From assembly GCA_900754255.1 (NCBI GenBank), contig CAAECI010000094.1, positions 1-64,000 on the forward strand: DNA of 64,000 nucleotides. Direction: 5' to 3'. Below, one piece after another: positions 37,370 through 45,219 of this stretch. The notes under the pieces were generated by a model. That model ran no database searches. It was given only the letters and a program-made list of their open reading frames with translations, and was not told the origin of the DNA. Within the stretch, counting starts at the first letter, position 1; every line of letters begins with the position of its first letter. A program made the position numbers and the translations under genes. Source of the DNA: an uncultured Succinivibrio sp. Lineage in GTDB: Bacteria > Pseudomonadota > Gammaproteobacteria > Enterobacterales > Succinivibrionaceae.

Positions 37370-38425
37370 TTAAGCGGCAGTGCAGCTTCCTTCTTCATCC
37401 TTACCCTTTTTGACGCCGCTCTTTGCTTTCTTAGCCTCACAAAGCTCGTCAGGCTCCAGCAAAGCGGCCGGAGCCTGACGCCCCATCAAGGCATCGTCAT
37501 CAGATCCGTTTCCGAATATATCATTACAAATACGCATGACATATTCCCTTTCCTCCTTAGGCAAACGCGCGGCAAAAGCAGTCTCCAGGGCCTTGGGCAC
37601 CGAAAGACTTGCGCAGACGTTAAGCAACGAGGCTACTCTTACCAGAGATCGGGTGGAAAAGGGGGCAGATAATGAAGCGCGCCCCTGCTCGGGACACGAG
37701 GTATGTCTTAGCTCCTGCGCCAAATGCACCAACTTTTCAAATATTTCATCATCAAGCCTTGAGCAGCGTTTCTTTAGGATCCTAAGCTCTACTCTTTTTT
37801 CCGGATAACCGACCTCCACAAAACGCCAGCGATCAAGAAAGGCCTGATTAAGCTGTCTTGTACCGTTATAAAAGCCCATGGCATCTCCCATTCCCTTGGT
37901 ATTGGCCGTAGCGATCACGCGGAAGAAAGGAGAAGGCTCAATGATTTCTCCATTGTTTTGAGTGATGGTGAGAGCTCTGCCCTCAAGCACGTCATTTAAG
38001 GCCGCAAGCTCTCCAGGAGGCATAAGGTCGATCTCATTTAGGATCAGGATCTTCCCAAGATTCATGGCCTCTACCAGAGGACCGTATTGATATACGAGTT
38101 CACCATGCCTTAGTGTGGCATGCCCCATAAGATCGAAGGCCTCGGTGCGTGAGGAAAGAGTCAATTGCACAACCTCCCATCCAAGACGTGCCGCCGTTTG
38201 CAAGGCCATCGAGGTCTTACCGCAGCCTGCAGGTCCAGAAAGAAAAAGACAATCCTTTTGAGGATAGGCCAAATACAGCAAAAGCTGATTCAATACCGGC
38301 AGGTCGAATATATAGTTCTCATCGATGGCGGGGGGATTGGTTATATCATCAGGATCCGGTATCGTCATACTCTCAAGGCACAAACGTGAGGATGCAAATA
38401 TTTCTCTCAAATTTACTTCAGCCAT
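37370..38425 (-). CDS. CobS/MoxR-like AAA+ ATPase
   Basis: 351 residues from the ATG at 38425 (GGAGG seven bases upstream; the open frame is longer). AAA+ core: Walker A GPAGCGKTSMAL, Walker B KILILNEID, sensor ATANTKGMG, arginine finger region NQAFLDRWRFVEVGYP. It resembles CobS-type ATPases carried by phages and plasmids, which usually work with a VWA-domain partner; none is seen here. The gene overlaps the ssb-like gene by 8 bases, so both are one operon. The C-terminus is Lys-rich. Function unknown. Confidence 0.8.
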   Translation of the reverse strand: MAEVNLREIFASSRLCLESMTIPDPDDITNPPAIDENYIFDLPVLNQLLLYLAYPQKDCLFLSGPAGCGKTSMALQTAARLGWEVVQLTLSSRTEAFDLMGHATLRHGELVYQYGPLVEAMNLGKILILNEIDLMPPGELAALNDVLEGRALTITQNNGEIIEPSPFFRVIATANTKGMGDAMGFYNGTRQLNQAFLDRWRFVEVGYPEKRVELRILKKRCSRLDDEIFEKLVHLAQELRHTSCPEQGRASLSAPFSTRSLVRVASLLNVCASLSVPKALETAFAARLPKEEREYVMRICNDIFGNGSDDDALMGRQAPAALLEPDELCEAKKAKSGVKKGKDEEGSCTAA

Positions 38426-38801
38426 GCTGTACCTCCGTGAACACCGGATCCGGATCAACGTTTCTTGCAGGATCAGCTCCGACCTCACATATAGATTGAG
38501 CATTAACCTCGGTAATTTCAACGGATGTAAGATCTCGTCCCACAAAACAACGGCGACGCAGCTTACCACTTATAAATAAGATCTTGCCCGCATGTATCAT
38601 ATCCATACAGCGACTGGCTAAATTGTTGTTTTGCGCATCTCTGACCGCTACATGAAGACGGGTGGAGGAAAAAGGACCGTCACCGGGATCGGGTGACGTT
38701 ACCAGATCAAAAAAGATCATGCGTCCGTTCCTACCCTTATAGTATTTGATCTTAGGATCATCCATGACCCTGCCTACCAGCATTACTTGATTGTTCGACA
38801 A
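38418..38801 (-). CDS. Single-stranded DNA-binding protein (SSB family)
   Basis: 127 residues with an OB fold: the N-terminal strand NQVMLVGRVMDDPKIKYYKGRNG, then the VAVRDAQNN and GKILFISGKLRRRCF strands. It lacks the long acidic-tipped tail of the housekeeping SSB (no DDDIPF end), so it is probably an accessory SSB of mobile-element type. Paired and overlapping with the AAA+ ATPase gene, on the flgM-proximal side of the defence island. Confidence 0.8.
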   Translation of the reverse strand: MSNNQVMLVGRVMDDPKIKYYKGRNGRMIFFDLVTSPDPGDGPFSSTRLHVAVRDAQNNNLASRCMDMIHAGKILFISGKLRRRCFVGRDLTSVEITEVNAQSICEVGADPARNVDPDPVFTEVQHG

Positions 38802-39061
38802 GAGAGTTCTCCTTACTTCAAAGAAATTAACTCCCTATATGCTATAAAAAGCGCCAAGTCACTCCCCCCGAAAACCGGCGCTTTTAGCCATTTCTGATTT
38901 TTTTCTGGGCTTTTTAATAGTAAATAATTGCTTGTATAAACCATAGTCAACGCTCGCTTAATATGGCATGACGGTCGACCTCGGCTTGTTTGTCTTTTCC
39001 TTGGTACAAAAACCTCAATAAAATGCGATCAAGACATAATGGAGTGACACGCAATATTCAG

Positions 39062-40267
39062 CTATTTAAATCTTATTTGCAAATTCAAATTAAGATAGAA
39101 TTTGTTGTTTTCGCAGTAGATAGTCATGAACTTATGCCTTTTCGCAGACGGACTTTCAAAACACAAGTTTTCGTAAAGGTATTGTTTGAACTCCTCGGTC
39201 ATACACGAATGTACTGCAACGATTTCGCCGTCATCCTTAACTACCACATATCCGCCGTTTACAGAAACTTTTCCGTTCCAAGGTTTACTCATACGCATGC
39301 CTGTAAACATATCAAACAGCAGATTTGAGATTTTTTTCTCATAAATGTATAAACAGTTGCTAATCCCATAATCTGCATTTTCTGCGTCATGCTCAGAAAC
39401 ATATTCACAAGCTTCTTTAACCGAACTGTGTTCTTTCTTTGCCGAAGAATTAAAATAATAATATTTAAGCAATGCTGCTGTAATACCTGGCAACTCCTTT
39501 CCGCCTGAGGTTATCAAATTTAACGCTGTGAATTCTCCGCAAGTTTTTTCAAAACGCAGATCGCAATTACTTTCTTTCAATAAATTCATTCGTTTACTGA
39601 ACGAGGTAGATTTTTTTCCAGAGGAATCTGTATCCCACAAACAATTAAATGCTTCCATGATTTGTGCGTTACAGCCGATCACTTCGTACTGGAAATTCGT
39701 ATTGTCGGCACTGGCATTAAAGAGCGTAGCCTTACCGGTTGGAAAGCTGGTTTTTATAGAATAAGCAAGCAGAGATTCCACACCTGTACGATAATCGGAA
39801 GCAAGAAAGTTGATGTCCGGCGTTCCACCGAAAAAACTCTTAGTCCCTTGTTGAGCAGGAGCCTTCAATTTCGTTACTTTTAGTTTGATTGCCAGAAACT
39901 TGCTGACATTACGGTCCTCAATACCCTCTTTGGGTTTTGCATTTTTGATCAAATCCCAGACTTTTTTTGCACACTTCTGAACGTCTTCAGACGAGACAAA
40001 ACCGATGTCCAACTTTTCGTTTTCCGTTTTGTCCCAAACCGTATATGTGATATTTCTTGTTTTTTTATCTTCGTTATTGTGAGACGGTTCGTATTCAATC
40101 AGACGATTAGGAATTTCCTCTCGTAGAATTTTAAGAATGTTTAGATAAACTGCTTTATTAAGTTGCATCCCACTGTCCGCTGCGTACAGTTTTCCTTCAT
40201 TCAAAATTTTTAAAAATACATATATTTCAGCCCATTCTCCGCGGTTTCCCGTTGTTATTTCCGTCAT
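39062..40267 (-). CDS. HpaII-family type II restriction endonuclease
   Basis: 401 residues. The N-terminus GNRGEWAEIYVFLKILNEGKLYAAD is the hallmark of the HpaII restriction-enzyme family, which cuts at CCGG. A candidate PD-(D/E)xK-type core is GGTPDINFLASD followed by LAYSIKTSF (residues about 148-178). The ATG overlaps the methyltransferase stop by four bases, so translation of the nuclease depends on the protective enzyme's message. The cognate methyltransferase next door also matches HpaII in its target-recognition region. Confidence 0.88.
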   Translation of the reverse strand: MTEITTGNRGEWAEIYVFLKILNEGKLYAADSGMQLNKAVYLNILKILREEIPNRLIEYEPSHNNEDKKTRNITYTVWDKTENEKLDIGFVSSEDVQKCAKKVWDLIKNAKPKEGIEDRNVSKFLAIKLKVTKLKAPAQQGTKSFFGGTPDINFLASDYRTGVESLLAYSIKTSFPTGKATLFNASADNTNFQYEVIGCNAQIMEAFNCLWDTDSSGKKSTSFSKRMNLLKESNCDLRFEKTCGEFTALNLITSGGKELPGITAALLKYYYFNSSAKKEHSSVKEACEYVSEHDAENADYGISNCLYIYEKKISNLLFDMFTGMRMSKPWNGKVSVNGGYVVVKDDGEIVAVHSCMTEEFKQYLYENLCFESPSAKRHKFMTIYCENNKFYLNLNLQIRFK

Positions 40268-41367
40268 TTTAGAATCATCCTTATTTGATTAGCGATCGCC
40301 TCAATTACGGGAACCGTAACGCTGTTTCCGAATTGTTTATATAGGTGAGTATCAGCTAACACCAATTTAAAATCATCGGGAAAGCCTTGCAGTCTGGCCC
40401 ATTCTCTTGGAGTCATTTTTCTAATATCTTCCTTATTTATTACACCCTTAATGTGCGTAACCGGTGTCATGCTGTGCTCACGGTGATCTATAATCAAATT
40501 TCGTTCTCTTCCCATTCCGCCGCATACGATGGCTGAAGCTATTCCGTTCATATCTTTGATTTCGTAGCCGAATCCATGACCAAGAGCCTCGTGTCTGGCT
40601 TTATGACGCTTCAATGTCTCAACGTAAACATCTGAGAGGTAGTATTTTGAGGAAACCGGAGCTTTTTCCAGAATATCACTGATGCATGCTCTAATTCCGG
40701 TAGGAGTCGGAAATTTAAAAGAGGACGAATCCAAATCATCTCTGAAGGCGACTATATAAATTCGCTCCCTATTTTGCGGCACACCAAAGTCTTTACTATT
40801 CAGAACCTGAGAATAGACCCTGTACCCGATCTGTTCAAATGCCCCCCTGATAACTTTAAAAGTTCTGCCGCGGTCGTGTATAACCAGTCCCTTTACGTTT
40901 TCGCAAAAAATAACCTTTGGCTTGTGTTTGTCACAAATACGCACCACATCTTGAAACAAAGTACCGCGGCACAATCCTTTGTAGTCGTCATTGAACCCCA
41001 TACGCTTTCCTGCTAAAGAAAACGCCTGACACGGGAAACCAGCCAAACATATATCAAAGTCAGGAACGTCTTTTTCAGATATTTTTGTTATATCTCCACT
41101 GATCTCGAAAGGATCGTGAAAATTTGCGGTATAGGTTTTCTGTGCATATTTGTCCCATTCACTGACAAATACAGTCTCTATGCTGTTGTTAAATGCTCTG
41201 TCGAAACCTATTCTGATCCCACCAATTCCAGCGAAGAGATCAACTGAACGAAAATTTTTTAATGAACTCACTGGTTTTAGACTCGTAAATAAAATGTGAT
41301 ATTGTACTTCTCTATATTGCCGTTTTCGGTATTTCAATAAACGATTCGTCCGAACGAAGCCATGCAT
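40264..41367 (-). CDS. DNA cytosine-5 methyltransferase, M.HpaII-like (CCGG)
   Basis: 367 residues with the ordered C5-methyltransferase motifs: I (VDLFAGIGGIRIGF), IV (GFPCQAFSLAG, catalytic Cys), VI (FCENVKGL), VIII (PQNRERIYIVAF), IX (REWARLQGFPDDF) and X (YKQFGNSVTVPVI). The target-recognition region between VIII and IX (RHEALGHGFGYEIKDMNGI, then GGMGRERNLIIDHR and IKGVINKEDIRKMT) is very close to M.HpaII as I remember it, supporting CCGG as the target. The start overlaps the vsr gene by about 55 bases; a GTG about 32 codons further in is an alternative. Confidence 0.93.
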   Translation of the reverse strand: MHGFVRTNRLLKYRKRQYREVQYHILFTSLKPVSSLKNFRSVDLFAGIGGIRIGFDRAFNNSIETVFVSEWDKYAQKTYTANFHDPFEISGDITKISEKDVPDFDICLAGFPCQAFSLAGKRMGFNDDYKGLCRGTLFQDVVRICDKHKPKVIFCENVKGLVIHDRGRTFKVIRGAFEQIGYRVYSQVLNSKDFGVPQNRERIYIVAFRDDLDSSSFKFPTPTGIRACISDILEKAPVSSKYYLSDVYVETLKRHKARHEALGHGFGYEIKDMNGIASAIVCGGMGRERNLIIDHREHSMTPVTHIKGVINKEDIRKMTPREWARLQGFPDDFKLVLADTHLYKQFGNSVTVPVIEAIANQIRMILK

Positions 41368-41764
41368 TTAAAATGTCAACTGTCTTCTCTCTTTTAGATT
41401 TATTTGTCAACATGCAGGTCCAAACGACGGCAATTCTTAAACCGAGAGATAACAGTTGTCCTATGACTTGAGCATCTCTCTTCTTATTTTTTTCTATTTT
41501 ATCAATCCAAAAACCTCGATTTGTAGAAGGTAGCGAGGATTTTAAGCAATTTGCATGACCGTGCCAAAAGCATCCGTTTACCATCACGACGGCGTTGTAT
41601 TTTTTAAAAAATAAATCGGGCGTACCTGGGAGACTTTTTACACAAGTCCGATAGCGATATCCCATAGAAAACAACTTTTTTCTTATAAACATTTCAGGAC
41701 CAGTATTTTTGGATCGAATGAGAGACATGTTCCTGCTTCTTTCTTTCTGATTTTTTGTATCCAT
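41312..41764 (-). CDS. vsr: Very-short-patch repair endonuclease Vsr
   Basis: Nicks at T:G mismatches left when 5-methylcytosine deaminates, so it repairs mutations caused by its partner methyltransferase. From the ATG at 41764 (GAGG ten bases upstream) it has 150 residues. Signatures: RSRNMSLIRSKNTGPEMFIRK, the catalytic Asp in LPGTPDLFF, and VNGCFWHGHANC (His and zinc-site residues). It overlaps the methyltransferase gene. A vsr-like gene is also known beside the HpaII genes of Haemophilus. Confidence 0.93.
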   Translation of the reverse strand: MDTKNQKERSRNMSLIRSKNTGPEMFIRKKLFSMGYRYRTCVKSLPGTPDLFFKKYNAVVMVNGCFWHGHANCLKSSLPSTNRGFWIDKIEKNKKRDAQVIGQLLSLGLRIAVVWTCMLTNKSKREKTVDILNAWLRSDESFIEIPKTAI

Positions 41765-41833
41765 CTTTTCAATCCTCGATAAGTATAAGGTATGGATTTC
41801 CCTTCCCAAACCGAACCATGCGATTATACGTTT

Positions 41834-41861
41834 TGTATAACGCCTTTCTTAATTATTTCAA
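41834..41861 (-). promoter_or_regulatory. Candidate promoter of the vsr-methyltransferase-nuclease operon
   Basis: Minus-strand TTGAAA (41856-41861) and TATACA (41834-41839) are 16 bases apart, about 70 bases upstream of the vsr ATG. Confidence 0.45.
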
Positions 41862-41965
41862 GACAATCACATCAAGTACCGCAGACTGAACTTACGATTT
41901 ATTAAAGACTTAATTCTTTACCTATATTTTCAAAATATCGCAAGCTTACTAAAAGTAAGTATAGT

Positions 41966-41993
41966 CAATATTTTAGCTATACTCAAAATATTG
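41966..41993. promoter_or_regulatory. Inverted repeat (candidate operator) in the island's divergent promoter region
   Basis: CAATATTTT (41966-41974) and AAAATATTG (41985-41993) form a perfect 9-bp inverted repeat with a 10-base spacer, about two helical turns centre to centre. An inner pair GTATAG/CTATAC overlaps it. The right arm covers the -35 element of the rightward promoter, so a protein bound here would block it. Confidence 0.5.
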
Positions 41994-42018
41994 ATAATAT
42001 TTTTAAAATATTTATAAT
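41991..42018 (+). promoter_or_regulatory. Promoter of the GHKL-ATPase operon
   Basis: TTGATA (41991-41996) and TATAAT (42013-42018) with a 16-base spacer, about 50 bases before the first start codon of the rightward operon. Confidence 0.65.
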
Positions 42019-42068
42019 ATATAAAGAATATTAATTTACACTTCTTTACAACACAAGGAATAGTGCAG

Positions 42069-42299
42069 ATGAACGATACAGAATCCAAAAGAGAAAAATT
42101 TGTGAGGTTGGCTGAAGCAAGAACCAATAAGATTATTGATATGCTCAAGCTTTTAGGCAATTGCAGTAACTCAAATATATATGAGTACACGAAGGCGGAT
42201 GTGGATAAAATTTTTTCAGCCATAGAAGCGGCAGTAAAATCTGCCAAACAGGGATATCTGATCAAAACAAACAATGAAGATGAAAGGTTCAAACTGTAA
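42069..42299 (+). CDS. Small conserved helical protein of the defence operon
   Basis: 76 residues from the ATG at 42069 (AAGGA eight bases upstream; a GTG at 42063 is too close to it). The sequence is helical and charged: SKREKFVRLAEARTNKIIDM, LLGNCSNSNIYEYTKADVDKIF. I recall small proteins of this type next to restriction-type systems and on plasmids, without a known function. It lacks an obvious helix-turn-helix, so calling it a controller protein is not supported. It is the first gene after the operator-like repeat and lies 23 bases before the ATPase gene. Confidence 0.75.
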   Translation: MNDTESKREKFVRLAEARTNKIIDMLKLLGNCSNSNIYEYTKADVDKIFSAIEAAVKSAKQGYLIKTNNEDERFKL

Positions 42300-42321
42300 A
42301 TTAACTACAGGACGGTGCAGT

Positions 42322-44337
42322 ATGTACACAAATGATAATAAACAGCCGCAGTGGGATTTTCCTGGTTACCCATCAGGAAGCGGTCCTATTACTCAAGGAC
42401 TTAACACGATAATACAGGATTCATTCAGAGAAAAACCTTTGGATTCATTAATTCGAGAGTGCTGTCAAAATTCATTGGATGCTTCGGCTAACAACGGAAA
42501 GCCCGTCAGAATAGAGTTTCATACTTTTGAAATGTTAACTTCCGATCTGCCGGGAATAGGCGCACTGAAAAAGCATATAAAATCATGTCTTAACGGGGTG
42601 AATAAATCTAATAATGAGGGAACGAAAAATCCAGAAAAAATACTATACGAAACGGCAAATAGGATATTAAACGACAGAAAATTGCTTTGTCTCAGGATAA
42701 GTGATTTCAACACTACCGGATTACCTGGGTCCAGAAAACCAAAAGATATTTATAAACTAACCCAATGGTATAGATGTGTTGAAACAATGGGATGCTCAGG
42801 AGATAAAGAAAAATCGTCAGGGGGGTCCAAAGGAGTAGGTAAATCAACTGCATTTTATAATTCAGGCATCAGGACAGTGTTTTTTAATACCCTTGACCAA
42901 AACGGCGATGAAGCTTCAGAAGGAGTATCTTGGCAAACTTCACATTATGACAGCGATAATAATGAATGTACTCAGGGATTTTATGCTTGTAAAAATCAAG
43001 GTAGGAGACAAGCAATATATGCACAAACCATATTGGATAATTCATTTAAACGAAATGAACCTGGTACTGACCTCTTTATCATAGGTTTTAATCAAAATGA
43101 GAATGAATTCGGAGAAGATCATGATCTAGACACCGTCGTAAAGAATGTCGTAGTAGATTCTTTTTTACCCGCAATAAAAGCAGGTAATATAATTATCAAA
43201 ACTGAAAGATCTGAAATAAGCCGTAATACATTACCTGATATCATAAAATATCTCTCATCCGAAGCCGTACCTAAGAAACGCATCAAACAAGCTAAATCCA
43301 ACACTGAATTCAATTCAGTTATCGATTCTGAAATACCCGTAAATACATTAGAAACTGATAGCTTAGGTATAAAAGGGAAATTCGAAATCAAATTGCTTGC
43401 CAAGGATGATTACTGTAAAAAAATTGCCGTCTACCGAGAAATTGGCATGAAAATAAAAGAGTTTAAACCCAGAAAACCATTCGGCTTTGCCGGAGTATTA
43501 ATAATAAAAGGTCCGGATTTAAATGAATTTATGAAAAACATGGAGACTAGCGCACATAATGACTGGCATCCAGATATCTATAATGCTGATAAAGAGCAGC
43601 TAAAAATTGCAAAACAAATAAAGGACAAACTAACTTATTTTGTTAAAGAATGTGTTGAAAATATAAAAACCGAAACAAACAGCGATGATAAAATTGATTC
43701 AGGACTCGGAGCTTTATTTCCTGATTCCAATGATTCTTTAAAAACAAAAGGTGAATCTGTTTTCGGATTGGATCAGTTTGAGGATAAAAAGGAGTTTATT
43801 TTTAAAAATTCTTTATCAAACAAAGAAAACACTGTCAGTTATAAAAAAAATGATAAAGAACCCAACAAAATATCAATAGATAAAAATGGCGATATAAATG
43901 ATAAAGAATTCAGATCGACGACGAAAAGAAAAAAAAGCTCACATGATAGGACAGAATCCATCAGTCCCAACAATACTACGAACAAAGATAATCTTAATAA
44001 AGAAATCGAATCAAAGTTCGAAACAGTAAAAGTGAATCTGTCAAATATAAAATTCATTCCATTGGACAATGAAGGATTCAAATTTAGAGTGAGTTTCATT
44101 CCTGAAGTAGGCTATAAAACGGCAATGATTCGATTTAATGTGGCTGGTGAAACTACTGATTATTCATTACCGATCGCTTATGCAGAAAATGACAAAGGTC
44201 CTATTACAATTGAAAAAAACAGTATTTTGTTCGGCGTTCGCCTTACTAGGAATAAACCGTACTCTTTGGTAATAAAGTTGGAAGATAATACATTCAAATC
44301 TTTTTCGGTGGTTGTAGATGCTTATAAGAAAAAATAG
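42322..44337 (+). CDS. GHKL (MORC/MutL/Hsp90-type) ATPase of the defence operon
   Basis: 671 residues from the ATG at 42322 (AGGA 11 bases upstream). The N-terminal Bergerat fold is clear: N box ECCQNSLDA (46-54), G1 box SDFNTTGL (127-134), and G2-type lid GGSKGVGKS (167-175), preceded by the WDFPGYPSGSG start typical of restriction-linked GHKL proteins. A transducer-like middle follows (to about 450), then a polar Lys/Asn/Ser-rich linker (about 480-580) and a beta-rich C-terminal domain (about 585-671). ATP-driven dimer clamping on DNA would be the family expectation. It overlaps the next gene by 20 bases. Confidence 0.85.
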   Translation: MYTNDNKQPQWDFPGYPSGSGPITQGLNTIIQDSFREKPLDSLIRECCQNSLDASANNGKPVRIEFHTFEMLTSDLPGIGALKKHIKSCLNGVNKSNNEGTKNPEKILYETANRILNDRKLLCLRISDFNTTGLPGSRKPKDIYKLTQWYRCVETMGCSGDKEKSSGGSKGVGKSTAFYNSGIRTVFFNTLDQNGDEASEGVSWQTSHYDSDNNECTQGFYACKNQGRRQAIYAQTILDNSFKRNEPGTDLFIIGFNQNENEFGEDHDLDTVVKNVVVDSFLPAIKAGNIIIKTERSEISRNTLPDIIKYLSSEAVPKKRIKQAKSNTEFNSVIDSEIPVNTLETDSLGIKGKFEIKLLAKDDYCKKIAVYREIGMKIKEFKPRKPFGFAGVLIIKGPDLNEFMKNMETSAHNDWHPDIYNADKEQLKIAKQIKDKLTYFVKECVENIKTETNSDDKIDSGLGALFPDSNDSLKTKGESVFGLDQFEDKKEFIFKNSLSNKENTVSYKKNDKEPNKISIDKNGDINDKEFRSTTKRKKSSHDRTESISPNNTTNKDNLNKEIESKFETVKVNLSNIKFIPLDNEGFKFRVSFIPEVGYKTAMIRFNVAGETTDYSLPIAYAENDKGPITIEKNSILFGVRLTRNKPYSLVIKLEDNTFKSFSVVVDAYKKK

Positions 44338-44677
44338 ATTATTTGCTTATCCTGTTTTAAATGATCTTAATAAAAATTACAAAAAAGGAAAATTTAGTGC
44401 AGAACTTATTGATAAAAGTTTCGGAGATTATTATGTTTTTGATTGTCATTGCGAACTAGAAAATAATAAAAGCATAGAAGCACTTATAAACGAAAGCAAG
44501 TGCCTTTATACTTGTTTAGTTGAATGTGGAAAAACGAAATACAGATATCTGTACAGCAGTAAGACCCCTATTTTTGAAATAAAGATAAAGAAAACGGAAT
44601 TATGCGGGCATGTTGAATTTTCTATTAATATAGTTGCCACAAAAAAAAAATACAAAATTTTTCGTCACCTGATTTAG
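44318..44677 (+). CDS. Defence operon protein, N-terminal part (frame ends after an A10 tract)
   Basis: 119 residues as written. No known family recognised. It starts inside the end of the ATPase gene (20-base overlap), so translation is coupled. At 44641-44650 the frame runs through ten A residues, then stops after ten more codons (KKKYKIFRHLI). A shift to the -1 frame at the A run opens the downstream frame without a stop to 45219. One extra A, or ribosome or polymerase slippage, would therefore give a single protein of 300 residues. The N-terminal part is basic and beta-rich with several cysteines. Confidence 0.6.
   Translation: MLIRKNRLFAYPVLNDLNKNYKKGKFSAELIDKSFGDYYVFDCHCELENNKSIEALINESKCLYTCLVECGKTKYRYLYSSKTPIFEIKIKKTELCGHVEFSINIVATKKKYKIFRHLI
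44641..44650 (+). repeat. A10 homopolymer at the frameshift point
   Basis: Ten A residues follow GTTGCCAC and are followed by TACAAAATTT. With eleven A the two flanking frames join. Such tracts support transcriptional slippage, -1 ribosomal frameshifting, phase variation by replication slippage, or a sequencing error. Confidence 0.85.
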
Positions 44678-45219
44678 GCGAAGATTACTCCGGAAGATTA
44701 ATAAACTTTGACGAGGGATCATTTATTGCTATCGGCCCCCAGTTGAGTGAAAATTTTCCCATGCTTAATGACAGCACTTTTGGGAAAAACAACTCTTTTA
44801 TCAAAATACAACGTTGTATTAATCCAGATCCATCAATGAGTGTTGATTGGGACGATAATAATATTACCATCTATTTATTTAACGATATATATCAATCATA
44901 TTTAAAATACAAAGACCACAAAAATGTATTTAATCTCCTTATCCAGATGATAGTTGTTCCTGCCCTTATGGATGTTTTTTCAAAAATCGGCAGTGAATTA
45001 AATCATGATTTAATTAGTCCCGATTCCACTAAATGGTACCAAACAATAGATCGTCAATATAAAAAAGAAAGAAGCAATCGATGTCTGAAGGATGATATAG
45101 AATCAGATTCATCCTGTTTGACCATTGTACAAGATATTTTGAAACAACCTTTACGATGTGCTGTAAATTCTTTAGATGATCTCTTAATTTCTTTTGAAGG
45201 CGAGGATATGAATGAATAA
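44653..45219 (+). CDS. Defence operon protein, C-terminal part
   Basis: Continuation of the gene that begins at 44318, in the -1 frame. It is open from the A10 tract to 45219 (188 residues past the tract); the first start-like codon alone would be TTG at 44743, with no ribosome binding site, so independent translation is unlikely. The sequence has SGRLINFDEGSFIAIGP, a beta segment, then helices YLKYKDHKNVFNLLIQMIVV and a Ser/Lys-rich tail. It overlaps the next gene by 8 bases. No known domain recognised. Confidence 0.6.
   Translation, partial: QNFSSPDLGEDYSGRLINFDEGSFIAIGPQLSENFPMLNDSTFGKNNSFIKIQRCINPDPSMSVDWDDNNITIYLFNDIYQSYLKYKDHKNVFNLLIQMIVVPALMDVFSKIGSELNHDLISPDSTKWYQTIDRQYKKERSNRCLKDDIESDSSCLTIVQDILKQPLRCAVNSLDDLLISFEGEDMNE

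Noticed and set aside
38990..39328. 112-codon plus-strand frame over the end of the restriction-enzyme gene
   Set aside because: It is antisense to the conserved nuclease frame and has no ribosome binding site or recognisable motif.
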